A stretch of 64,000 nt of DNA from Saliniramus sp050485405. Lineage in GTDB: Bacteria; Pseudomonadota; Alphaproteobacteria; Rhizobiales; Beijerinckiaceae. Of the stretch, positions 50,961 to 59,195 are shown one piece after another (the stretch's first letter is position 1; every line of letters begins with the position of its first letter). Below the pieces are notes generated by a model that was given only the letters and a program-made list of their open reading frames with translations, was not told the DNA's origin and ran no database searches. The stretch lies in the NCBI GenBank assembly GCA_050485405.1, contig JBJHBI010000007.1, positions 1-64,000 of the forward strand, given 5' to 3'. A program made the position numbers and the translations under genes.

Positions 50961-51629
50961 GTGTTATCCATGCGTGAGCTTTTGCGTGGCCCGCCATTGA
51001 TCGCGGGGATCGGGCTTATGGTCTTCGCCGCCCTGCTCGTGATGCTCGTCGCCGCGCCGGCGCAGCCCTGGCTCGCCGCCATCGATCGCACCATACCGCA
51101 GCTGATGCGCGGCCCCCATGGCGAGCCGCTCGGTCCGGACTGGTTCCGCGAAGCGATGCGCGACGTCTCGGCGCTGGGCAGCATGTCCGTCCTGATAGGT
51201 ACGGCCATCGTGGTGGCACTGGGCTGGACGATCGGCGGGCGCATGCGCGATGCGGCCCGGCTCGTCGCCGTGATGGTGGCGAGCATCTCGCTGAATACGG
51301 CTGCGAAGGCGATCATCGCCCGCCCGCGCCCCGATCTCTTCGAGGCCGCGACGCAGGTCTTCACCAACAGCTTTCCCAGCGCCCATGCGATGGTTTCGGC
51401 TTCGCTCGCCGTCGCGCTCGTCGCAGGGATCCGCGAACGGCGCGCATATCGCCTCTATCTGAGCGGGATCGCCATCTTGCTGACCGGCCTGATCGGGATC
51501 AGCCGGATCTATCTCGGCGTGCACTGGCCGAGCGACGTAATCGCCGGCTGGGCACTCGGCCTCGCCTGCGCGATCATCGTCCTGAGGCTCACCCGCAGCG
51601 AGGGCTCAGCCGGCACCCCCGGCGGCTGA
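50961..51629 (+). CDS. PAP2-family membrane phosphatase
   Basis: This 222-residue protein has five to six membrane segments and the three PAP2 motifs: KAIIARPRPD (K-x6-RP), SFPSAHAM (PSAH) and SRIYLGVHWPSDVIAGW (SR-x5-H-x3-D). It likely dephosphorylates isoprenyl or phosphatidyl substrates on the periplasmic side. GTG at 50961 has AGAGG nine bases upstream; ATG three codons later is possible. The 3' end overlaps the convergent aminotransferase gene by 24 bases. Confidence 0.9.
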   Translation: MLSMRELLRGPPLIAGIGLMVFAALLVMLVAAPAQPWLAAIDRTIPQLMRGPHGEPLGPDWFREAMRDVSALGSMSVLIGTAIVVALGWTIGGRMRDAARLVAVMVASISLNTAAKAIIARPRPDLFEAATQVFTNSFPSAHAMVSASLAVALVAGIRERRAYRLYLSGIAILLTGLIGISRIYLGVHWPSDVIAGWALGLACAIIVLRLTRSEGSAGTPGG

Positions 51630-52844
51630 GACGGCCTCGCCCTGCGGTGCGATATTGTCGAGGGTGTTGTCGCGATCATCGAGGAAGCGGCGGATGTTTC
51701 GTGCCGCCTGGCGGATGCGCTGCTCGTTCTCGACCAACGCAATGCGGACATATTCGTCGCCGTGCTCGCCGAAACCGATACCCGGCGCCACCGCCACGCC
51801 CGCCTTCTCGACGAGGAGCTTGGCGAATTCCAGGCTGCCGAGATGCCGGAACCGCTCCGGGATCGGCGTCCAGCAGAACATCGAGGCGCTCGGGCGCGTC
51901 ACCGGCCAACCGGCCTTGCCGAAGGATTCGACCAGCGCGTCGCGGCGCTTGCGATAGGTCGCGCGCATCTCCTCGATATAATCGTCGGGCCCGTTGAGCG
52001 CCGCCGCCGCCGCGACCTGCACGGGGGTGAAGGCGCCGTAATCGAGATAGGATTTCACCCGGGCCAACGCCGCGAGCAGGCGCTCGTTGCCGACCGCGAA
52101 ACCCATGCGCCAGCCTGCCATGGAATAGGTCTTCGACAGCGAGGTGAACTCCACCGCGACATCCATCGCGCCCGGCACCTGCAAGACGGAGGGCGGCGGA
52201 TTGTCGTCGAAATAGACCTCGGCATAGGCGAGATCGGAGAGCAGGATGAGTTCGTGTTTCTTCGTGAAGGCGACGAGGTCGCGGTAGAAATCGAGCGACG
52301 CGGTGCAGGCGGTGGGATTGGCCGGATAGCATACGACGAGCGCGATCGGCTTGGGCACGCTCAGCCGCATGGCGCGCTCGACCGCGTGGAAGAATTCCGG
52401 TGAAGGCTCCGCCGGCACGTTGCGCACGACGCCGCCGGCCATCAGGAAGCCGAAATTGTGCAGCGGGTAGCTCGGATTGGGCACCAGCACGACATCGCCC
52501 GGCGCGGTGATGGCCTGCGCCATGTTGGCGAAGCCTTCCTTCGAGCCCAAAGTCGTGACGACCTGCGTCTCGGGATCGAGCTTCACGCCGAAGCGCCGCG
52601 CGTAATAGCCGGCCTGGGCCTTGCGCAGGCCCGGAATACCCTTCGATGCGGAATAACGATCGGTCCGCGGCTTGCCGGCGGTCTCGGCGAGCTTGGCGAC
52701 GACATGCGCGGGCGCGGCGAGATCCGGATTGCCCATGCCGAGATCGATGATGTCGACCCCCGCGGCGCGGGCCTTCGCCTTGATCTTGTTGACGGGCTCG
52801 AAGACGTAGGGCGGCAGGCGTTGCGTGCGGTAGAAATCATTCAT
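51606..52844 (-). CDS. Class I aminotransferase (AlaC/LL-DAP aminotransferase-like)
   Basis: This 412-residue PLP enzyme has IIDLGMGNPDLAAPAHV, the substrate/PLP region VVCYPANPTACTASLDFYRDL, and the PLP lysine in SLSKTYSMAGWRMGF. The pattern is that of the YfdZ/AlaC group, which makes alanine from pyruvate or acts on LL-diaminopimelate. Sequence alone does not separate the two. The ATG at 52844 matches the family (MNDFYRTQRLPPYVFE). The last 24 bases overlap the PAP2 gene. Confidence 0.88.
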   Translation of the reverse strand: MNDFYRTQRLPPYVFEPVNKIKAKARAAGVDIIDLGMGNPDLAAPAHVVAKLAETAGKPRTDRYSASKGIPGLRKAQAGYYARRFGVKLDPETQVVTTLGSKEGFANMAQAITAPGDVVLVPNPSYPLHNFGFLMAGGVVRNVPAEPSPEFFHAVERAMRLSVPKPIALVVCYPANPTACTASLDFYRDLVAFTKKHELILLSDLAYAEVYFDDNPPPSVLQVPGAMDVAVEFTSLSKTYSMAGWRMGFAVGNERLLAALARVKSYLDYGAFTPVQVAAAAALNGPDDYIEEMRATYRKRRDALVESFGKAGWPVTRPSASMFCWTPIPERFRHLGSLEFAKLLVEKAGVAVAPGIGFGEHGDEYVRIALVENEQRIRQAARNIRRFLDDRDNTLDNIAPQGEAVSAAGGAG

Positions 52845-53009
52845 GGTCGCAAATCCGTTCGGGATGCTCCGGGCGAAATCCGATTCGCGCATTGGCGTAT
52901 CGGCACCGCCTCCTTATCATCTCGCCGCTGCGGTTGCATCGGCAATTCCGCCTGCCCGTCGATTACGGCGAGAGCACGGCCATGCGCGAGCGCGCGACGG
53001 CGCGATGCC

Positions 53010-53438
53010 TCAAGGACGCGGAGGCTCGATCGCCGGGTCGAAATCGGTCAGAGGCTCGACGATCACCGGCTCGGGATCGGGCAGCAGCGTCATGCGGCGG
53101 GTGCCGTCCGCGCGCGAGATATTGCTCTCCTGGACGCGGCGCAATTCCTCCTCCATCTCGGCCAGTTCCTCCTCGGTCTTGAGACCGCGATCATCCGGCG
53201 GAATGGAGCGGATCGGGGCGAAGGCCAATTCGTCGGGGCGTGACTGCGCGATGAATTCGGGCGCCTCGCGTTCCGCCTGCCCGAGCCCCGTCGCCACGAA
53301 GACGTCACGAACGGGGTTCAAATCTCCTGCACAGGCACCGAGCATCAGGGACAGCGCGACGAGAGCCGCGCAGCGCCCGGCGACCGCGAAACGCGGGGGT
53401 GTCTGGCGCCGGCTGAGAGGGCTGTGGCCGGATGTCAT
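53010..53438 (-). CDS. Putative lipoprotein
   Basis: This 142-residue protein has a signal peptide with a lipobox (LMLGAC-AG; lipid-linked Cys near residue 36). The mature part is acidic and helical (KTEEELAEMEEELRRVQESN) with no known domain. It is divergent from the PHA synthase gene. The 165-base gap towards the aminotransferase holds nothing recognisable. Confidence 0.75.
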   Translation of the reverse strand: MTSGHSPLSRRQTPPRFAVAGRCAALVALSLMLGACAGDLNPVRDVFVATGLGQAEREAPEFIAQSRPDELAFAPIRSIPPDDRGLKTEEELAEMEEELRRVQESNISRADGTRRMTLLPDPEPVIVEPLTDFDPAIEPPRP

Positions 53439-53657
53439 CGTCGCGCGGTCCTCAACATCGTCGCCGCCATGCCGGGGAGCCCGGTTACGGCACGCGAATC
53501 ATGGCGTTGCACGCCGTCCGGTCTGAAGGATGGCGCGCAGTCCGGCAAGTAGGCCTTTACCGGGTCTAGCCGACAGCATAGCGCGCAGGTTACGATGTCG
53601 AAAGAATGGCGGGTCCTTTTTTCGGATACCGCAGGTTGGGCAAGGGGAGTGAGCACC

Positions 53658-55937
53658 GTGGTCGACAACCGGACACCCAGAAGCGACACGCCGGCCCCCG
53701 GACGCTCCGGCGCCGTCACGCCGTCATCGGACCCCTCCCCTGCGGCGGACAAAGCGCGAGCCGTGGGGCCGAAGGGCAAGCCCGCAAAAGCCGTCGCGGC
53801 GAAATCCGCCAGCGGCGTATCGGCCACCCGCAAGGCTGCCTCTGGGAAGGCTGCCTCGGAGAAGGCGGGAGCTGCGAAGGCCGCCTCGCAGAAGGCTCCG
53901 ACGAAGGCCCCGGCCAAAGCCGAGCCCAAAACCAAGCCCCAAACCAAAACTGAATCGAAGCCTTCCCGCAAGGCAGAGCAGACGTCCGCACAGAGCAAGC
54001 CGAAGGCGACTGCCGCACAGCCGGCGCCGACCCCGCCTCCCGCCCCGACTTCCCAGCGCGAGGACGCGACGGCATCGGGTGCGAAAGCCGATGCCGGCAA
54101 AACGGCCGGCTCCGAGCACAAAGCCGGCTCGGATCGCAAGGCGGAGCAGCCGCGCGACAATACTATTCCCGCCCCGGATATCGAGGCGCTGACCCGCAAC
54201 ATGGCGCAGTTCTACGAGGAGGCCGGCAAGGCGACGGCGGCCTATCTCAAGCCTCTCGAGGAGCGGCGCGGCCATGTCGGCGCCGCCGACGAGATGAGCG
54301 ATATGGTCAAGACGCTCGTCCAGGTCACCGAGAAATGGCTCATCGATCCCCAGAAGGCGGTCGAGGCGCAGAGCCGGCTCGGGCTCTCCTTCATGGATAT
54401 CTGGGCGAATTCCCTGCGCCGCATGCAGGGTGAGGAGGTCGCCCCGGCGGTTCCGACCGATCCGAAGGACGGGCGTTTCAAGGACGAGGACTGGTCGAGC
54501 AACGCCTATTTCGACATGCTCAAACAGGCCTATCTCGCCACCTCGCGCTGGGCCGAGGAGATGGTCGACGAGGCGGACGACATCGACGAGGCGACCCGCC
54601 ACAAGGCGCGGTTCTACGTGAAGCAGCTCGCGGGTGCGCTGTCGCCGTCGAACTTCCTCACCACCAACCCGGAAGTGATCCGCGAGACCTTCAAGGAGAG
54701 CGGCGCCAATCTCGCGCGCGGCATGAAGATGCTCGCAGAGGATATCGAGGCCGGCCACGGCGAACTCAAGATCCGCCAGACCGACGCATCCAAGTTCAAG
54801 GTGGGCGAGAACATGGCCAACACCCCCGGCAAGGTGGTGTTCCGCAACGATCTGATCGAGCTCATTCAATATACGCCGACGACCGAGAAGGTCCTCGCGC
54901 GCCCGCTCCTGATCGTGCCGCCCTGGATCAACAAGTTCTACATTCTCGATCTCAACGCGGACAAGAGCTTCATTCGCTGGGCCGTGTCCCAGGGCCTCAC
55001 GGTGTTCTGCATTTCCTGGGTCAATCCCGATGAACGCCACCGCGACAAGGGCTTCGGCGACTATATGCGCGAGGGCATCTTCGCCGCGCTCGAACAGGTG
55101 GAGACGATCACCGGCGAGCGGCAGGTCTCGTCCATCGGTTATTGCGTCGGCGGCACGCTGCTCTCCGTGGCGCTCGCCTATATGGCCGCGTCGAAGGACG
55201 ACCGGATCGCGTCTGCGACGCTCTTCACGACGCAGGTCGATTTCACCCATGCGGGCGATCTCAAGATCTTCGCCAACGAGGACCAGATCCGGGCCATCGA
55301 GCAGAACATGGAAGCGCGCGGCTATCTCGATGGCGGGCGCATGGCGAGCGCCTTCAACATGCTGCGCCCCAACGATCTGATCTGGCCATACGTCGTCAAC
55401 AACTATCTCAAGGGCAAGGACCCCTTCGCCTTCGACCTGCTCTACTGGAATTCCGATTCCACCCGCATGCCGGCGGCGAACCATTCGTACTACCTGCGCA
55501 ACTGCTATCTCGAGAACAATCTCTCGCAGGGGCGCGCGGTGCTGGACGGGGTGCGGCTCGATCTCTCCAAGGTGAAGATCCCGATCTACAATCTGGCCAC
55601 CCGCGAGGATCACATCGCGCCGGCTATCTCCGTCTTCCTCGGCTCCTCCTGCTTCGGCGGCCCGGTGGAATACGTGCTCGCCGGGTCCGGGCATATTGCC
55701 GGCGTCGTCAATCCGCCGGCGAAGCCGAAATACCAGTACTGGACCAACGGACCGCCCGTCGGCACGCTCGAAGACTGGATCGCCGGCGCGGACGAGCATC
55801 CCGGCACATGGTGGCCGCATTGGTTCGAATGGGTACGGGCGAAGGATTCGCGCGAGGTCCCCGCCCGCGAACCCGGCGGCGGCAAGGTGACGCCGATCTG
55901 TGACGCGCCCGGCACCTACGTCCTGATGCGGGCCTGA
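53658..55937 (+). CDS. phaC: Class I poly(3-hydroxyalkanoate) synthase with a long basic N-terminal extension
   Basis: From GTG at 53658 the protein has 759 residues. The synthase proper begins near residue 173 (PDIEALTRNMAQFYEEAG) and includes the lipase-like box SIGYCVGGTLLS with catalytic C496, D651 (REDHIAPA) and H679 (GSGHIAGVV). It polymerises hydroxyacyl-CoA into PHA. The head (residues 1-170) is rich in Lys, Ala, Pro, Ser and Thr with AxxKA-type repeats, unlike the short head of ordinary class I synthases of about 560-600 residues. GGGGAG lies nine bases before the GTG; an ATG 21 codons upstream lacks a ribosome site. Confidence 0.95.
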   Translation: MVDNRTPRSDTPAPGRSGAVTPSSDPSPAADKARAVGPKGKPAKAVAAKSASGVSATRKAASGKAASEKAGAAKAASQKAPTKAPAKAEPKTKPQTKTESKPSRKAEQTSAQSKPKATAAQPAPTPPPAPTSQREDATASGAKADAGKTAGSEHKAGSDRKAEQPRDNTIPAPDIEALTRNMAQFYEEAGKATAAYLKPLEERRGHVGAADEMSDMVKTLVQVTEKWLIDPQKAVEAQSRLGLSFMDIWANSLRRMQGEEVAPAVPTDPKDGRFKDEDWSSNAYFDMLKQAYLATSRWAEEMVDEADDIDEATRHKARFYVKQLAGALSPSNFLTTNPEVIRETFKESGANLARGMKMLAEDIEAGHGELKIRQTDASKFKVGENMANTPGKVVFRNDLIELIQYTPTTEKVLARPLLIVPPWINKFYILDLNADKSFIRWAVSQGLTVFCISWVNPDERHRDKGFGDYMREGIFAALEQVETITGERQVSSIGYCVGGTLLSVALAYMAASKDDRIASATLFTTQVDFTHAGDLKIFANEDQIRAIEQNMEARGYLDGGRMASAFNMLRPNDLIWPYVVNNYLKGKDPFAFDLLYWNSDSTRMPAANHSYYLRNCYLENNLSQGRAVLDGVRLDLSKVKIPIYNLATREDHIAPAISVFLGSSCFGGPVEYVLAGSGHIAGVVNPPAKPKYQYWTNGPPVGTLEDWIAGADEHPGTWWPHWFEWVRAKDSREVPAREPGGGKVTPICDAPGTYVLMRA

Positions 55938-56050
55938 GCGGGCGGCGCGCGCATTCATGGATTTCCACACGGCGGAGCAAGGTGTTGCGCACCTTGTCTT
56001 CGTGGCTTCCCACACGCATGATCGCCCGCGAGGAAACCAAGAGGGCCCAG

Positions 56051-56899
56051 ATGAAACTCGTACGTTACGGCGAACCCGGCGCAGAGAAACCGGGACTGAT
56101 CGATTCCGACGGCGCGATCCGCGATCTGTCGGGACATGTCGACGATATCGGCCGCAAGACGGTCGATCCGGCGACGCTCGCCAAACTCGCCGCGCTCGAT
56201 CCGGCTTCGCTCCCGAAGGCGCCGTCGGGCGTGCGTATCGGCCCCTGCGTGGCGGATGTGCGCAATTTCGTGGCGGTGGGATTGAACTTCGCCGATCACG
56301 CGGCGGAGACCGGCGCGCCGATTCCGGCTGAGCCGATCCTGTTCAACAAGGCGCCGTCCTGCATCGTCGGCCCCAATGACGACGTCGTCATCCCCAAAGG
56401 CTCGCACAAGACCGACTGGGAGATCGAGCTCGCCATGGTGATCGGCAAGCGCGCCTCCTACGTGGCGGCCAACGAGGCGCTCGATTACGTCGCGGGTTTC
56501 TGCATCTGCCACGACGTGTCCGAGCGCGAGTTCCAGATGGAACGCGGCGGCACCTGGTCGAAGGGCAAGGGCTGCCCGACCTTCGGCCCGCTCGGCCCCT
56601 GGCTGGTGACGCCCGACGAGATAGCCGACGTGCAGAATCTCGGCATGTGGCTCGACGTGAACGGCGAGCGCATGCAGACCGGTTCGACGAAGACGATGAT
56701 CTTCGACTGCGCGCAGCTCGTCTCCTACATCTCGCACTTCATGATCCTGGAGCCGGGCGACGTGATCACCACGGGAACCCCGCCGGGCGTGGGTACGGCG
56801 ATGAAGCCGCCGCGCTATCTCAAGGGCGGCGACGTCGTCACGATGGGTATCGAGAGCCTCGGCGAGCAGCGCCAGAACGTGAAGGCCTATCCGGGCTGA
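56051..56899 (+). CDS. Fumarylacetoacetate hydrolase-family protein
   Basis: This 282-residue FAH-fold hydrolase has VAVGLNFADHAAE, FNKAPSCIVGPNDDVVIP, the metal-binding DWEIELAMVIG and TGTPPGVG motifs. The length and motifs fit the group that includes 2,4-diketo-3-deoxy-L-fuconate hydrolase and ureidoglycolate lyase-like enzymes; substrate cannot be told. The ATG at 56051 fits the family (MKLVRYGEPG). It stands alone, followed by a strong terminator shared with the convergent receptor gene. Confidence 0.88.
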   Translation: MKLVRYGEPGAEKPGLIDSDGAIRDLSGHVDDIGRKTVDPATLAKLAALDPASLPKAPSGVRIGPCVADVRNFVAVGLNFADHAAETGAPIPAEPILFNKAPSCIVGPNDDVVIPKGSHKTDWEIELAMVIGKRASYVAANEALDYVAGFCICHDVSEREFQMERGGTWSKGKGCPTFGPLGPWLVTPDEIADVQNLGMWLDVNGERMQTGSTKTMIFDCAQLVSYISHFMILEPGDVITTGTPPGVGTAMKPPRYLKGGDVVTMGIESLGEQRQNVKAYPG

Positions 56900-56923
56900 T
56901 CGTCATGGCACCCTGAAACGAAC

Positions 56924-56959
56924 AAAGCCCCCGCAGCCTGACGGCGCGGGGGCTTTTTT
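56924..56959 (+). terminator. Bidirectional rho-independent terminator
   Basis: Arms AAAGCCCCCGC (56924-56934) and GCGGGGGCTTT (56946-56956) are followed by T-run to 56959, with an A-run at the other end. It lies 25 bases after the FAH gene and 19 bases from the end of the convergent receptor gene, so it can serve both. Confidence 0.9.
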
Positions 56960-56977
56960 GATCATACTTGGGAGCGA

Positions 56978-59023
56978 TCAGGCGGCGGCGACGCGCTCCA
57001 GGAACGTGTCGATGGCGCTGCGCAGCTTCCGCGTTTCGCCGGTGGCCGCATCGGCGGAGTGCAGCACGCGGTCCGCAGACTGGTTGGTCTCGTCCGTCGA
57101 TGCCTTGACGCTCTCGATATTGCCGGCGACCTGCCGGCTCGATTCCGCCGAGCGCTGGACGTTGCGGGTGATCTCGTCGGTGGAGGCACCCTGCTCCTCG
57201 ACCGCCGCGGCGATCGACGTGGTATGCTCCGAGACCTCCTTCATGATGCCGGCAATCTGTTCGATATTGGACACGGCATCCTTGGTCGAGCCCTGGATCG
57301 CCCCGATCTGCTCGGAGATTTCCTGCGTCGCCTTGGCGGTCTGATCGGCGAGGTTCTTCACCTCCGCCGCGACGACGGCGAAGCCCTTGCCCGCCTCGCC
57401 CGCACGCGCAGCCTCGATGGTTGCGTTGAGCGCGAGCAGGTTCGTCTGCTCGGCGATCTCCTGGATGAGCCCGATCACGTCGCCGATACGCTGTGCGGCA
57501 TCGGAGAGGCTCGCCACCCGCGTGTTGGTGTGATCGGCTGCCTGTGTGGCCCGGCCCACCACCTCGGTGGTCATGCCGACGGCCCGGGCGATCTCGTTGA
57601 TGGCACCATTGAGGCTCTCGGCCGCCTCCGCCGCCGTGGTGGCGTTGTTGCTCGAATCCTCCGAAGCCGAAGCCGTCTGCTCCGTGAGATCCGCCGTCTG
57701 CGACGCGATCATGGTGAGGTTATGAGCGGTGTCGCGCATCTGCTGCATGTTGCCGGTGACGCCTTCGAGCATGGTACCGACGGAATCACGGAACTCCGCG
57801 ATCAGCGTTTCGACCGCGCGCTGACGCTCGGCCCGCTCGAGCTGCTCCTTCTCGCTCTCGGTCGTGAGACGCTCGCGCTCGATGGCGTTCTGGCGGAAGA
57901 TCTCGACGGCGCCCGCCATGGCGCCGATCTCGTCGGCCCGCTCACGACCCGGAACGGTGATCGCAGTGTTGCCGTCGGCGAGTTCGCGCATCGCGCTCGT
58001 CATGGCCACGACGGGACGCGACACCGAGCGCCCGATCAGCACGGCGACGCCGATGCCGAGCACCGCGAGCAGGACCGTCGCGCCGATCGTCATCATCACG
58101 ACCTGCATGGCCGAGGCGGCGGTCCGCTCGCCGATGGCGCGTGCTTCCTCGCTGGCGCTGGTGACGATATCGCCGGTGAGCGTGGAGATCGTCTGCTCAC
58201 TGTTGCCGAGCACATCCGCCCGCATCACGACGAGCCGGTCTGAGAGATCCATGCCGCGTACCATTGCGTTTTCGTAGATTTCGAGGTTCTCGACGATCGT
58301 GGCGAGCCAGTTGCGGCGCGAGGCATGCGTCGTTTTTTCGTAGAGCTCGCGAGCGGAATTCACGGCGCGGGTGGCCGTCATCTGCGCCTGGTTCCGGCTC
58401 TGCTCGTCTCCGGAGAGGTAGCGCGCGAAGGCCATCTGCGAGATGAGTGCGAACTGCAAGGTGCGCGAACTCTCGTTAGAGGTATCGAGATCACCTTCGA
58501 GCGAAGCCGAATAGACCAGCTGCCAGACGGCCTCGGTCACAGCTGCCAGGGCCGGCTCGACCTCTTCGCCGATGATCGCGCGCACGTCCGCATCCGCTGC
58601 GAAGAGCCCTCCGATGCCACGCTCGAAACCGTCATAGGTCACGACGATGCGCCCGAGCATCGCGCGGCGTTCCTGCGAGGACGAGGTCTGCATCGCTTCG
58701 ACGATCTGGTCACGCAAGGCGGCGCTGTGCGCGTCGATACGCGCGCGCCGTTCCTCGTCGGGGGCTGCAAGTTCATCACGCGCAAGGACCAGCATGCGCG
58801 TGAAATCCGCCGCGACGGCCTCCGCGACCTGCGTTTCACCAGAGATTGTACTATATGCTGCAAAATCACGGTTGAGTCCGAGCGCATTGAAGATGGCGAA
58901 CCCGGCCATCGCTCCCGACAGGAGCAGGATGGCGGCGAAGCCGGCGGCGATCCTGGCACGCAGGCCGAAGTTGGGCCTGCGGATGGACAGGGAGGGAAGC
59001 TTAGGAAATCGCAAGGTTTTCAC
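56978..59023 (-). CDS. Methyl-accepting chemotaxis protein with a long sensor domain
   Basis: This 681-residue receptor has a basic cytoplasmic head, a membrane segment (about residues 25-48), a long helical periplasmic sensor (about 50-305) that could be a helical bimodular (HBM-like) domain, a second membrane segment (about 308-330), HAMP (VSRPVVAMTSAMRELADGN) and the signalling domain with EIAEQTNLLALNATIEAARAG. The start appears to be GTG at 59023. Ligand unknown. No CheR pentapeptide is present at the end (ERVAAA). Confidence 0.92.
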   Translation of the reverse strand: MKTLRFPKLPSLSIRRPNFGLRARIAAGFAAILLLSGAMAGFAIFNALGLNRDFAAYSTISGETQVAEAVAADFTRMLVLARDELAAPDEERRARIDAHSAALRDQIVEAMQTSSSQERRAMLGRIVVTYDGFERGIGGLFAADADVRAIIGEEVEPALAAVTEAVWQLVYSASLEGDLDTSNESSRTLQFALISQMAFARYLSGDEQSRNQAQMTATRAVNSARELYEKTTHASRRNWLATIVENLEIYENAMVRGMDLSDRLVVMRADVLGNSEQTISTLTGDIVTSASEEARAIGERTAASAMQVVMMTIGATVLLAVLGIGVAVLIGRSVSRPVVAMTSAMRELADGNTAITVPGRERADEIGAMAGAVEIFRQNAIERERLTTESEKEQLERAERQRAVETLIAEFRDSVGTMLEGVTGNMQQMRDTAHNLTMIASQTADLTEQTASASEDSSNNATTAAEAAESLNGAINEIARAVGMTTEVVGRATQAADHTNTRVASLSDAAQRIGDVIGLIQEIAEQTNLLALNATIEAARAGEAGKGFAVVAAEVKNLADQTAKATQEISEQIGAIQGSTKDAVSNIEQIAGIMKEVSEHTTSIAAAVEEQGASTDEITRNVQRSAESSRQVAGNIESVKASTDETNQSADRVLHSADAATGETRKLRSAIDTFLERVAAA

Positions 59024-59195
59024 CCCAAAAAGCGGTTCTCGGTTGCGTCTAGGGGAACAAAGAAACCTTAAAAAAAGTTATTCAGACTGTACGAAAGATC
59101 ATAGCAGACAATTTTAGGTAGAAATCCCTACATCTTTGATATATCTGATACCGCACGCGCCCAACCGCCCGCATCCCTTGATTCGACTGCTTTAT

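Noticed and set aside
53724..56015. A 763-codon open frame antisense to the PHA synthase
   Set aside because: It is a codon-position shadow caused by high GC; composition is Arg/His/Gly-rich with no domains, while the sense strand has all PhaC motifs.
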